A stretch of DNA of 50,926 nucleotides from the NCBI GenBank assembly GCA_015056145.1, contig SVGY01000018.1:1-50926 (forward strand), given 5' to 3'. Every line of letters begins with the position of its first letter. The first letter of the stretch is position 1. Positions 34,972-45,100 of the stretch are shown piece after piece. The stretch comes from Clostridiales bacterium. GTDB lineage: Bacteria; Bacillota; Clostridia; Christensenellales; Aristaeellaceae. The notes under the pieces were generated by a model. The model saw only the letters and a list, made by a program, of their open reading frames with translations, was not told the DNA's origin and did not search any database. The translations under genes and the position numbers were made by a program.

Positions 34972-35484
34972 TTATTCCTTATAGTACACATTTTCAATGG
35001 AGTCCATCAGCATGTGCTTCAAGGGTTCGTTTTTTGCAATGGAGCCTGAATCCGTATATCGTCCGTAGTTGAAAGTGGCAATATTCCCATCTTCCAGTAC
35101 CACGCAGTAGCCGATCAGGCTGTGATCCGCAAACTCATACAGAACCATTTCCTGCCCGTAGGCGTTGGTGTAGACCTGGACAAAACAGAATTCCTCCGGC
35201 ATCATCGCCATTTCCTGGGCCAGCTGCCTTGCAGTCACATTGCCTTTTGTCGGTTCATGCATCACAAACATCAATAGATCCATGGATTCATCGTAAGCAA
35301 TCATAACTACGCCGGCATCTTTTTCATGGGTTATTTTCCTGTATTTCCAGGAGGTAGGTACGGCGAAGGTGAAGCCGTCCGTCAAGGTAACCGTTTCCAG
35401 CTTAACCCTGTTTTCCTCTGCAAGGCTCATGGATGCGGACATGCACAGCACCACAGCCAGAATCAGTGTAATCCATTTCTTCAT
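34972..35484 (-). CDS. Small secreted protein, DGFTFA-x-P family, paralogue
   Basis: 170 aa. The signal peptide ends ASMSLAEE. The signature is VTLTDGFTFAVPTSWKYRKI, the core NAYGQEMVLYEFAD and the C-terminus ENVYYKE. An ATG two codons upstream (35490) is in frame, but GGAG lies only 2 bases from it, so 35484 is the better start. A hairpin (AAAGG…CCTTT) follows the stop codon. It is probably expressed with, or duplicated from, the gene at 32472. Confidence 0.85.
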   Translation of the reverse strand: MKKWITLILAVVLCMSASMSLAEENRVKLETVTLTDGFTFAVPTSWKYRKITHEKDAGVVMIAYDESMDLLMFVMHEPTKGNVTARQLAQEMAMMPEEFCFVQVYTNAYGQEMVLYEFADHSLIGYCVVLEDGNIATFNYGRYTDSGSIAKNEPLKHMLMDSIENVYYKE

Positions 35485-35560
35485 TTTCATTGCTCCTTTT
35501 TGTTTAAGTTACTTTTTGTCGCTGTTTTTCCGGTTGTTCGCTGTGCCCTGTCTTCTTTCC

Positions 35561-36082
35561 TTATTCAGCCAGGAGGAAGGTATCAGATACGATCTTCCGC
35601 ATGGTTTTGGGCCAGCATGCTTCCTCCAGTGTCTTCGTCACGTCCGCATATCTGCAATCAAAACTCAGTGCAGTGTTTTCATCCACGATGGTCAGGCAGC
35701 CGGCTACTCTCTGATCCTCAGTAATGTATTCCAGCACATACAGTCCGTTGGGGTTCACCTTCAGGGTGACTTCTGCGATGTTTTCATCCTCTTCAATCAA
35801 TTCAGTGGCCCAATCGCCGATATCCATGTTTACGTCCCGATCAATGACCCTGTAGCATGCTACCATTTCATTCAGATCATCTACGCCGATCAGAAGGTAG
35901 CCATCCTCTGCAAGGTCCTCCGGCAGATCCATCCACGTCCAGTCTTCGGGAATCTCAATGCACAGCTTATCATCCACAATGCTCTCCTTCATGGTGACAC
36001 TCGTTCTTTCTGCCAAGGCAGATACACTGCATGCGCAAACCATAAGCGCTACCAGAATTGCCAATACTCTTTTCATGTTCAT
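35561..36082 (-). CDS. Small secreted protein, divergent DGFTFA-type paralogue
   Basis: 173 aa. The signal peptide (MKRVLAILVALMVCACSVSALAE) precedes SIVDDKLCIEIPEDWTWMDLPEDL, a changed form of the family signature that keeps P-x-x-W. The C-terminus is RKIVSDTFLLAE. A second ATG lies two codons in, and AAAGGCGG could serve either start. The function is unknown. It closes the minus-strand array of secreted proteins (29083-36082), which is broken only by the regulator at 33787. Confidence 0.75.
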   Translation of the reverse strand: MNMKRVLAILVALMVCACSVSALAERTSVTMKESIVDDKLCIEIPEDWTWMDLPEDLAEDGYLLIGVDDLNEMVACYRVIDRDVNMDIGDWATELIEEDENIAEVTLKVNPNGLYVLEYITEDQRVAGCLTIVDENTALSFDCRYADVTKTLEEACWPKTMRKIVSDTFLLAE

Positions 36083-36196
36083 TTTCCGCCTTTCTTCTGT
36101 TTGTCCTTTGGACAGCTTCAGTATAGCCGCCCTGCTTAAGGCTGGTTGTTTTTCCTTTCCGATAACAGAAAACCCTTGATTTTATTGACTTTTCCA

Positions 36197-36233
36197 CAAA
36201 AAAAGAAGACCCGCATACTCAGATGCGGGTCTT
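36197..36233 (-). terminator. Terminator of glgP
   Basis: AAGACCCGCAT/ATGCGGGTCTT stem (11 bp) with a 6-base loop, followed by a T run on the minus strand. Confidence 0.9.
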
Positions 36234-36249
36234 GCGTAGATATACACTT

Positions 36250-38700
36250 TTACACCTGGGGAGCAATGTGCCAGATCTGGTCGTTGTACTCCTGGATGGT
36301 GCGGTCGGAGGAGAAGAAGCCGGAGTAAGCGGTGTTGAAGATAGCCATCTTCTGCCACTTTTCCTTGTTCTGATAGTCCTCCATCATGCGGCGGTTGGCC
36401 AGGTTGTAGGAACCGAAATCCTTCAGCACCAGGTAGGGATCCGCCATGTTGCCCCATTCGCCCATGAGCAGTGCCTGGTAGAGGTCGTGCATGGTGCGGG
36501 GTTCGTTGGGGAAGATGGTGCCGTCCAGCCACTGGGACATAGCCTTCTTGATCTCCTGGTTGCTCTCGAAGATCTCCATGGGGTTGTAGCTGCCTTCCTG
36601 GTAGAGGCGGTCCACTGCTTCGCTGCGCATGCCGAAGATGTAGATGTTGTCCTGACCTACTTGCTCGTAGATCTCCACATTGGCGCCGTCCATGGTGCCG
36701 ATGGTCACTGCGCCGTTCATCATGAACTTCATGTTGCCGGTGCCGCTGGCTTCCTTGCCGGCGGTGGACAGCTGCTGGCTGATTTCCGTTGCGGGGATCA
36801 GCACTTCAGCGGTGGATACATCGTAGTTTTCGATGTAGACGATCTTGATCATCTCACGGGCACGGGGAGAAGCGTCGATGAGCTTGGCAAGAGCGTTGAT
36901 GTAGCGGATGATCAGCTTTGCACGGCCGTAGCCGGGGGCAGCCTTGGCGCCAAAGAGGAACAGGCGGGGCGGCATGGTGAAGCTGGGGTCATCCATGATG
37001 CGGTTGTAGAGTACATGGATGTGCAGAGCGTTGAGCATCTGCCGCTTGTACTCGTGCAGGCGCTTGGCCTGAGTATCGAAGATGAAGCTGGTATCGATAT
37101 CGATGCCCTGGCGTTCCTTGACCAGTTTTTGCAGGCGGCGCTTGTTGTGCATCTTCACCTGGGCGAACTTCTCACGGAAAGCGGCATCCTCGGCGAACAC
37201 TGCCAGCTCGCTGAGCTTGGAAGCATCGCTCTTGAAACCGTCGCCAATGGCTTCGGTGATGAGGTTGGTAAGGGCAGGGTTGGATTCCAGCAGCCAGCGG
37301 CGGTGGGTGATACCGTTGGTGATGGCGCCGAACTTCCTCTTATCCAGCAGATAGAAATCGTGGAAGAGGCTGTCCTGAAGGATCTTGCCGTGAAGCTGGC
37401 TTACGCCGTTCACAGAGAAGCTCATGGCCACGCAGAGGTTGGCCATGTGTACCTGACCGTAGCCGATGATAGCCATATGGCCGATGCGCTCCCACTGGTC
37501 CGGATAGGCCATGAACAGTTCTTCGCAAAGGCGGCGGTTCAGTTCTTCCAGAATCATGTAGATACGGGGCAGGGTCTGCTGCATCATATCCACGGGCCAG
37601 CGTTCCAGGGCTTCAGCCATAACGGTGTGGTTGGTGTAAGCCATGCAGCGCTTGGTGATACGGCTGGCCATTTCCCAGCTGAGGCCTTCCTGGTCGATGA
37701 GCAGGCGCATCATCTCCGGGATGGCAAGGCCGGGGTGAGTGTCGTTGATATGGAAGACGCACTTGTCGGGCAGCAGATCGAAGTTGTTGCCATAATACTT
37801 CTTGAAGTTCTTCAGGGCGTACTGCAGGGTAGCGCTGGTGAAGAAGTAGTGCTGCTTCAGGCGGAGCATCTTGCCTTCGTAGTGGTTATCCTCGGGATAG
37901 AGCACCTTGGAGATAACCTCGGCCATCTGCATTTCTTCCATGGCCTTCATGTAGTTGCCCTGGCCGAAGGAGCGCAGGTCGATGCGTTCCTGGCTGCGGG
38001 CAGACCAGGTGCGCAGGGTGTTGACGCACTCATTGTTGTAGCCGACGATGGGCATATCGTAGGGAACAGCGTCGATGGTGTAGGCATCCACAGTGCGGTA
38101 GCACTCACGGTCGCCTTCCATATATTTTTCCACATGACCGCCGAACTGGATCTGGCAGGTATCTTCAGCAGCAGCGATTTCCCACACGTTGCCGTTGGCC
38201 AGCCAGTTATCGGGCAGCTCCACCTGCTGGCCGTCCACCATCTTCTGGCGGAAGAGGCCGTACTCGTAGCGGATGGTTGCACCCATGGCAGGCAGGCGTT
38301 CGCTGGCCAGGCTGTCCATGAAGCAGGCGGCCAGTCGGCCCAGACCGCCGTTGCCCAGGGCGGGTTCCGGCTCTTCGGGCAGGATACGGCTCAGGTCGAT
38401 ATCCAGTTCCTTCAGGGCCTGGGCATAAGCGTTCTCGCTGCACAGGTTGATGATGTTGCAATTGAGGCTGCGACCCATGAGAAATTCCACGCTGAGGTAG
38501 TACACACGCTTGCCGTGCTGCTCATGGCGCTTTTTACGGGAGATCATCCACTTGCTCATGATCTGATCCCGGGCGGTGGATGCCACAGCTCTGTAAAGCT
38601 GCTGGGGGTTTGCTTCCTGTACGGTGATGCCGTAGTAGCGCTGCAGCTTACCTACAATACTCTTTTTGATGCCTTCTGCATCGTAAACAGTCGTTGGCAT
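36250..38700 (-). CDS. glgP: Glycogen/starch phosphorylase
   Basis: 816 aa, the usual size. It releases glucose-1-phosphate from the ends of cytosolic glycogen or maltodextrin with inorganic phosphate and pyridoxal phosphate. The PLP lysine lies in EASGTGNMKFMMNG (Lys about 658). RLAACFMDSLA, HINDTHPGLAIPEMMR and KRLHEYKRQMLN are further family blocks. The open frame extends 32 codons upstream, but AAAAAGGAGG sits before the ATG at 38700. No glgA, glgB or glgC lies nearby, so the gene is separate from a glycogen operon in this window. It probably works with the GH13 enzyme at 19974. Transcription is controlled by a strong promoter just upstream. Confidence 0.95.
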   Translation of the reverse strand: MPTTVYDAEGIKKSIVGKLQRYYGITVQEANPQQLYRAVASTARDQIMSKWMISRKKRHEQHGKRVYYLSVEFLMGRSLNCNIINLCSENAYAQALKELDIDLSRILPEEPEPALGNGGLGRLAACFMDSLASERLPAMGATIRYEYGLFRQKMVDGQQVELPDNWLANGNVWEIAAAEDTCQIQFGGHVEKYMEGDRECYRTVDAYTIDAVPYDMPIVGYNNECVNTLRTWSARSQERIDLRSFGQGNYMKAMEEMQMAEVISKVLYPEDNHYEGKMLRLKQHYFFTSATLQYALKNFKKYYGNNFDLLPDKCVFHINDTHPGLAIPEMMRLLIDQEGLSWEMASRITKRCMAYTNHTVMAEALERWPVDMMQQTLPRIYMILEELNRRLCEELFMAYPDQWERIGHMAIIGYGQVHMANLCVAMSFSVNGVSQLHGKILQDSLFHDFYLLDKRKFGAITNGITHRRWLLESNPALTNLITEAIGDGFKSDASKLSELAVFAEDAAFREKFAQVKMHNKRRLQKLVKERQGIDIDTSFIFDTQAKRLHEYKRQMLNALHIHVLYNRIMDDPSFTMPPRLFLFGAKAAPGYGRAKLIIRYINALAKLIDASPRAREMIKIVYIENYDVSTAEVLIPATEISQQLSTAGKEASGTGNMKFMMNGAVTIGTMDGANVEIYEQVGQDNIYIFGMRSEAVDRLYQEGSYNPMEIFESNQEIKKAMSQWLDGTIFPNEPRTMHDLYQALLMGEWGNMADPYLVLKDFGSYNLANRRMMEDYQNKEKWQKMAIFNTAYSGFFSSDRTIQEYNDQIWHIAPQV

Positions 38701-38749
38701 GATTAGCCTCCTTTTTCTTCGGTCACGGGATGTGTGTCGTGACCGGGAT

Positions 38750-38778
38750 ATTATACCGCCGATGTGGCGATTCGTCAA
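38750..38778 (-). promoter_or_regulatory. Strong sigma-A promoter of glgP
   Basis: On the minus strand TTGACG is 17 bases from TATAAT. It lies 50 bases before the glgP start codon. Confidence 0.8.
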
Positions 38779-38856
38779 ATATTTCTTATAAATCAATAGT
38801 TTGATGTATTTTGTGGTAAAGAATGGGTCAGTTTTGAAATGTTTTTGGTAATGGAA

Positions 38857-38872
38857 TGTTTCACGTGAAACA
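38857..38872. promoter_or_regulatory. parS site (ParB/Spo0J binding), copy 1
   Basis: TGTTTCACGTGAAACA is the perfect 16-bp palindrome bound by ParB/Spo0J. It lies between glgP and the large repeat block. Such sites cluster near the chromosome origin and seed segregation complexes. Confidence 0.93.
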
Positions 38873-38970
38873 ATTTGTGTTCGCCGATGATGGGGGATGA
38901 AGTTTGGATGTTTTGCTATTTTTGGAAATTCAAACTATTGCACAGCGAAGTAACGCCAGCCACCACTCAC

Positions 38971-39395
38971 CTCCATTGCTCCTCCAGCAAGATGATCCAC
39001 AGCACGGCCAAGCCGCTGCTCACGGCGATGGCGACTGCCGGCATAGTCCAACTGTAATCCGACGGACACCATTCGCCTCCATTGCACCTCGAGCAAGGCG
39101 AGACGAGGTGTAGCCAAGGTACTGACACGGCAACGGCGACTGTCGGCATAATCCAACTGTAATCCGACGGACACCATTCGCCTCCATTGCGCCTCCAGCA
39201 AGGTGAGACGGAGTGTAGCCAAGGTGCTGACATGGCGATGGTGACTGTCGGCATAATCCAACTGTAATCCGATGGACACCATTCGCCTCCATTGCTCCTC
39301 GGGAAAGGCGAACCGGAGTGCAGCCAAGCCGCTGCCCACGGCAACGGCGACTGTCGGCATAATCCAACTGTAATCCGACACCCATCACTCACCTC
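38971..39395. repeat. Tandem array of 105-base units
   Basis: Units begin at 38971, 39077, 39182, 39287 and 39393, spaced 105 or 106 bases. Each carries ATCCAACTGTAATCCGA near its end and CTCCATTG at the start. The period is a multiple of three, so artefactual repeat proteins open in several frames. Confidence 0.88.
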
Positions 39396-39852
39396 CATTG
39401 CGCCTCGAGCAAGGTGAAGCGGAGAACAGCCAAGCCGCTCCCCGCACCGCGACGGTAGCGACCGACGCAAAATCCCCCCGCCCGTTTCCGGGACGGAGGA
39501 AGGGAGCACGGCATAATCCAATATACAATGAGAAGCCAAGAAACTGCGGAGTGACGCTGATTGCGACCGCCGTCCCGGGAATGGGCTATAAAGGGATTTT
39601 GCCAAAGAGAGCGTGTCGCTTGGTTTTTGCCTACTTTTTGCCGAAACAAAAAGTAGGGAACCCCCGCTTATCGCTGGCAGGGGAAGAATGTCATTATACG
39701 CATACAAAAAAATCACCTTAGTGCAATACAGCAGGAATATATACATTCCTTCCGCTTGAAGCGAATAAAAGAGACTTCCTTCCTTTTTCTTTCGGGAAAA
39801 AGGAAGCGAAAAACCATGCGACACGCTCGCTCTGGTCAAATCCCCTTTAATT

Positions 39853-39963
39853 GCGATTTTTTCGGGGCGGGAGCACACATTCACCGGACATGCGGTGTAT
39901 GGTGGGTTGCTCTCAGTTACTTGTCGTGGCAACGGTGTGCTCCTTTTCGCCCCGAAAAAACGC
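39853..39963. repeat. 111-nt long hairpin, copy 2 of 3
   Basis: Same arms and length as the hairpin at 79-189, with a few changes in the loop (for example TGCGGTG in place of GGCGGTG). Confidence 0.6.
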
Positions 39964-39986
39964 AGGGGGATTTGCCTACGCTCGCT

Positions 39987-40117
39987 ACAGCACCGGAGGG
40001 AAGCGTGTGTCCTGTGGACACTTGCCCGAAGGGCAAAGCGACCCGCAGGTGGGGAGTGAAACGAGCAGCAGGCATGGTAGTGCCTGCTGCGACGATTGAA
40101 CGACCTGTGTGCGGTGC
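39987..40117 (-). repeat. Inverted copy of an adjacent block
   Basis: This stretch is the reverse complement of the block around 40385-40517 (matched by GCAGCAGGCA, GGGCAA and GGACAC stems). The two form a large inverted repeat with about 270 bases between the arms. Confidence 0.7.
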
Positions 40118-40916
40118 GGGGAGCCTCTTGGCTTCTCCAACGCTCCCCTGGTCGAGGACTTGGGTGACAGGTAGTGTTTGTTGGCTTCAAAATGTGAGAA
40201 ATGTGAATTGGAAGGAAGTCATCTATTAGCCTCCATTCCCCCTGTCGCAAGGCAAACCGGAGAACAGCCAAGCCGCTGCTCACGGCAACGGCGACTCACG
40301 GTACAATCCAACTGTAATCCAACACCCACCACTCACCTCCATTGCGCCTCCAGCAAGGCGAACCGAAGAACAGCCAAGCTGCTCCCCGCACCGCACACAG
40401 GTCGTTCAATCGTCGCAGTAGGCACTACCATGCCTGCTGCTCGTTTCACTCCCCACCTGCGGGTCGCTCTGCCCTTCGGGCAAGTGTCCACAGGACACAC
40501 GCTTCCCTCCGGTGCAATAGCGACCGACGCAAAATCCCCTTGCCCGTTTCCGGGACGGAGGAAGGGAGCACGGCATAATCCAATATACAACGAGAAGCCA
40601 AGAAACTGCAGAGTGACGCTGATTGCGACCGCCGTCCCGGGAATGGGCTATAAAGGGATTTTGCCAAAGAGAGCGTGTCGCTTGGTTTTTGCCTACTTTT
40701 TGCCGAAACAAAAAGTAGGGAACCCCCGCTTATCGCTGGCAAGGGAAGAACATCGTTATTCGGTTACAAAATATTTCATCTAAGTGCAAAGACAGATTCG
40801 AGAAAAACATCTCATCCGCACGAAGCGAATAAAAGAGACTTCCTTCCTTTTTCTTTCGGGAAAAAGGAAGCGAAAAACCATGCGACACGCTCGCTCTGGT
40901 CAAATCCCCTTTAATT

Positions 40917-41027
40917 GCGATTTTTTCGGGACGGGAGCACACATTCACCGGACAGGCGGTGTATGGTGGGGTGCTCTCAGTTTCTTGTCATGGCAACGGT
41001 GTGCTCCTTTTCGCCCCGAAAAAACGC
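40917..41027. repeat. 111-nt long hairpin, copy 3 of 3
   Basis: Same as the copies at 79 and 39853, but one arm has GGGACG instead of GGGGCG, which leaves one mismatch. Confidence 0.6.
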
Positions 41028-41988
41028 AGGGGGATTTGCCTACGCTCGCTACTGTCGCGGTGCGGGGAGCCTCTTGGCTTCTCCAACGCTCTCCTGGTCG
41101 AGGCCTTGGGTGACAGGTAGTGTTTGTTGGCTTCAAAATGTAAATGGTGAGAATTGTAATGAAGTCATTGTTTTGCCTCCATTCCCCCTGTCGCAAGGCG
41201 AACCGAAGAACAGCCAAGCCGCTGTTCACGGCACACAGGTCGTTCAATCGTCGCAGCAGGCACTACCATGCCTGCTGCTCGTTTCACTCCCCACCTGCGG
41301 GTCGCTTTGCCCTTCGGGCAAGTGTCCACAGGACACACGCTTCCCTCCGGTGCAATAGCGACCGACGCAAAATCCCCCGCCCGTTTCCGGGACGGAGGAA
41401 GGGAGCACGGCCTAATCCAATATACAATGAGAAGCCAAGAAACTGCGGAGTGACGCTGATTGCGACCGCCGTCCCGGGAATGGGCTATAAAGGGATTTTG
41501 CCAAAGAGAGCGTGTCGCATGGTTTTTGCCTACTTTTTGCCGAAACAAAAAGTAGGGAACCCCCGCCGTATCGCTGGCGGCGGTGAGCTATCACCTGCCA
41601 AAAAACACCCGGCATATCGTCTTTCTTCATTGTGGCTTATCAACCCAACAAACGCCCTAAGCTCCAAACCCATCGACAAAGAAGAGCATTAGAGAAGTCA
41701 AGTTCCTCCCCGCACTGCACACAGATCGTTCAATTGTCGCATCAAAACCCGCAATGCCAGCCCGGACGATTGCCAACCGGGAGTTTCGCATGGTTTTTCC
41801 CCACTTTTTCCCGAAACAAAAAGCAGGGAACCCCCGCCGTACCCCTGTCGGCAGTCATCTGTCATTAAACGCAATCAAACAACCCCCATTCCATCACACC
41901 ATCATTTGAACCCCTCTATCCTGCACATATTTCAAATATTCCTTTCCACGCAGGTCCCCCTTCTCATAACATCCACAAAAAACAAAAA

Positions 41989-42004
41989 TGTTTCACGTGA
42001 AACA
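41989..42004. promoter_or_regulatory. parS site, copy 2
   Basis: Perfect TGTTTCACGTGAAACA. It lies in a 300-base gene-free spacer upstream of addA. Confidence 0.93.
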
Positions 42005-42023
42005 ATCCCCATTCACAAAAAAT

Positions 42024-42039
42024 TGTTTCATGTGAAACA
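42024..42039. promoter_or_regulatory. parS site, copy 3 (one-base variant)
   Basis: TGTTTCATGTGAAACA differs from the perfect site by one central base. It starts 19 bases after the end of copy 2, so ParB dimers could sit side by side. Confidence 0.85.
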
Positions 42040-42111
42040 TATCCCTCTCCAAGTCCAAAGAAAATTTATCCCCTGCTCATTATTGCAAACGCTCCATCCC
42101 CACCCAACAAC

Positions 42112-42140
42112 TTGCACTTCCCATCACAATGGTTTACAAT
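42112..42140 (+). promoter_or_regulatory. Probable promoter of addA
   Basis: TTGCAC, 17 bases, TACAAT, about 40 bases before the GTG start. Confidence 0.5.
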
Positions 42141-42180
42141 AAAACCATCACCAATCCCAAAACCAAAGGAGGATTATACC

Positions 42181-45100
42181 GTGTCCGAAGTTCGCCTCAC
42201 TGAGGAACAGAAACAGGTGGTTCTGTCCGAAAACAGAGAACTGCTGGTATCCGCCGCCGCTGGCAGTGGCAAAACCGCCGTGCTGGTGGAGCGCATTCTC
42301 CATTTGGTGGAAAACAAAGGCTACTCCATCGACCGGATGCTGGTGGTCACTTATACACGGGCCGCTGCCGCAGAACTGCGGGAACGGCTGGAGACCCGTT
42401 TCCGAAAAAAGGCCCGGGAGAATCCCCTCTTTTTAAAACAGGCCGACCTGGCCCAGACGGCGCAGATCAGCACTATTCACTCCTATTGCCAAAAGGTGGT
42501 CAAGGAGCATTTTCGGTTTTGCGAGATTGACCCGCAGTTTACCATCGGCGATGACCGCACCCGGCGAACGCTGTTCCGTCAGGCCATGGAGGACACCCTG
42601 GATGTGCTCTATCCGCTGGCAAAGCAGGAGGCGGATGTGGCAGCCTTGCTGAAAAAATTTCCCGAGAAGGAATTGGCCCCCATTATGGAAACCCTTCACG
42701 GATTTCTTATCTCCCGCCCCGGCCCCCTGGAATGGCTCAGGGCTCAGGCGAGCGTCCACTGGGACGAACATACTCTGGACGAAGCGCCGGTTTTCCAGGC
42801 CCTTTGTCAGGAACTGGAGGTAAGGATCAGCGGCGCACTGAATCTCTGGGCCAAGGGCGAAAGGCTTAGTCATCGCCCCTGCTTTCCGGAAAAATATATC
42901 CGTATGGTGGAGGCCGACCTGGTCACGCTGAACGATCTGCTTCAGGCTTGCCAGGAAGGATTTGCTCCGCTGCTGGAGCGTATCGCCCAAACCAAATTTG
43001 TCACCCTTGCCACCTTCCGCCCTTCCACATCCGATGAGGAGGAGACCGCCGAGGCGTTCAAGGCACTGCGCAACCAATACAAGGATGTTGTGACGAAAAT
43101 GGGCAAGATGTTCCCCGTGGGTCTCAAAACCAGCATCGAGGATATGAACGCCATGGCCCCTGCACTCCGGGGACTTTGCCGTGCCATGGAATTGCTGATG
43201 GAGCATTTCACTGCCCTGAAACAGGATCGTGGCGCCCTGGACTTCAACGACCTGGAGCATATGACCCTCCATGCCCTGGCGGACGAGGAGATCCGCCGGA
43301 TGGAATCCCAGCGCTTCGACGCCATCTTTGTGGATGAGTATCAGGATGTGAGCGCCATTCAGGAGGCCATCGTCACCGGACTGATGCGCCCGGAAGAGGA
43401 GGGTGGGAAGAAACAGTTCTTCTTCTATGTGGGGGATGTGAAGCAGAGCATTTACCGTTTCCGTCTTGCAGAGCCCAGGCTGTTTTTGTCCAAGCTCAAT
43501 TCGTTCTCCCAGGAGGAGGATGCTCCCCGGCGGAAGATCATCCTCAATAAAAATTTTCGTAGCCGGGAAAATGTGCTGGATGCAGTCAACCGAACCTTCA
43601 CCCGTATCATGGATAGCAAGGTCACGGAGATCGACTACGACCGCAGCGCCATGCTCTATCCCGGCCGGGAGCAGGCCATGGGGCCGGTCACGGAGCTGCA
43701 TTACTGCCAGGTCACTGCCAGCCGGGATAGTGTCCGCTGGGAGGCGGAACTCATCGCACAGGATATTCTCCGTCAAGTGGGCCGTCCCCCGGAAAATGAT
43801 CCCGAAGGGGAGCCGGTCAGGTTCAGCGACATGGTGATCCTTCTGCCTGTGAGCAAGGGTGTGGCGGATCAGGTGGAGGCCACTCTCACGGCTCATCAGA
43901 TTCCCGTATATTCGGATGCGGGCGGCAATGCCCTGGGCGGAGAGGAATGCATATCCGCAGTGCAGCATCTGCTGTTGCTGGATAACGTCCGTAACGACCT
44001 TGCCCTCATTGCCGAGCTGCGTTCGCCGCTGTTCCAGTGGACGGAACAGGAGCTTGCCTCTGTGCGGCTGAACAAGCCGGAGCGTGAAGCCAGCTTTTAT
44101 GAGGCCCTGTGCCACACCGCCGAGGCATACCCGGACAGCTCCCTGGGCGTACGCTGCGCCAAGGCGCTGGAAGTGCTGAAGGAAGAAAGATTTCTGTACC
44201 ACAGCATGCAGCCCTCGGAATACCTTTGGGATTTTCTCATGCGCAGCGGCATGTATGCCCATTACGGTGCACAGCCCGGCGGAAAAATGCGTCAGGCCAA
44301 TCTGCGGATGCTGTGCCTCCGGGCCGGCGAATACTTCGCACAGCATCAGGAGGGCATGAGCGGTTTTCTGGAATCTGTGCAGGAAAAGCTGGGTGGCGAG
44401 GAAACATCGCCCACCATCGTTAACCCCTGGGAAAACGTGGTGCGCATCATGACCATACACAAGTCCAAGGGTCTGGAATTCCCCACGGTATATGTGATGG
44501 GCATGGGCAATACGCTGAACAAGCGGGCTAATATGAAGCAGCTGAAAATGCATGGTCAGCTTGGCGTGGGCCTTGAATACCGCAACGAAACCAGGCGCAC
44601 AAAGCGTACAACCCTTTTGCAGAGCGGCATTCAGCTATGTGAAAAGAACGAGGAACGGTCAGAAAAAGCTCGTGTTCTGTACGTTGCGATGACACGGCCG
44701 AAAAATCGTTTGGTGATGATCGGGTCGTATAAAGCTGAAAAAAATGGCTCAGAATCGCCCGTAGAAAACGTCGTCGGAAAAATGTTGCAGTGTAAGGATT
44801 TGACAGCCATCGCCGAAGCGAAGACCTACCTGGACTGGCTGACCCTGGCATTGCACCCGGAGGATGAATATACCATCACTGAAGGGAAGAATTTTTCCAC
44901 ATACGCACCATGGAAAACTTTCAGTGAAGAAAAAATACAGGAAAGTTCCACAAGTTTTCCACAGAAAAGTGCCCTTTGGAGGGTGTTTTTCCACATAGGA
45001 CTAACAAAATCGGAGCTTACCGCCACGGACGCTGATGAAAAGCCGGTGGATCCAGTGGAGGCGCTCTGGCAGGAGGCGGTTTCCGCTCCGAAAACCCGGG

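Larger units (their letters stand above)
38930..41870. repeat. Three-kilobase hairpin-rich mosaic repeat, right block
   Basis: No gene is seen in this stretch. Open frames run in most frames, overlap on both strands and have no ribosome sites. It holds 105-base tandem units (38971-39395), two 111-nt hairpins (39853-39963 and 40917-41027) and repeated blocks seen once in 1-1340. It also holds a segment (39987-40117) that is the reverse complement of one at about 40385-40517. The two long copies in the right block differ from the left copy mostly by gain or loss of 105-base units and by the inverted segment. Many hairpins of the CTACTTTTT/AAAAAGTAG kind recur. Confidence 0.85.

Noticed and set aside
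36223..38706. 827-codon plus-strand open frame opposite glgP
   Set aside because: It is the complement of a well-conserved glgP with the expected PLP motif. The antisense frame matches nothing.
38935..41692. Long open frames, including a 438-codon one, in the right mosaic block
   Set aside because: They are driven by the 105-base period (a multiple of three), run on both strands and have low-complexity translations such as repeated SDYSWIM.
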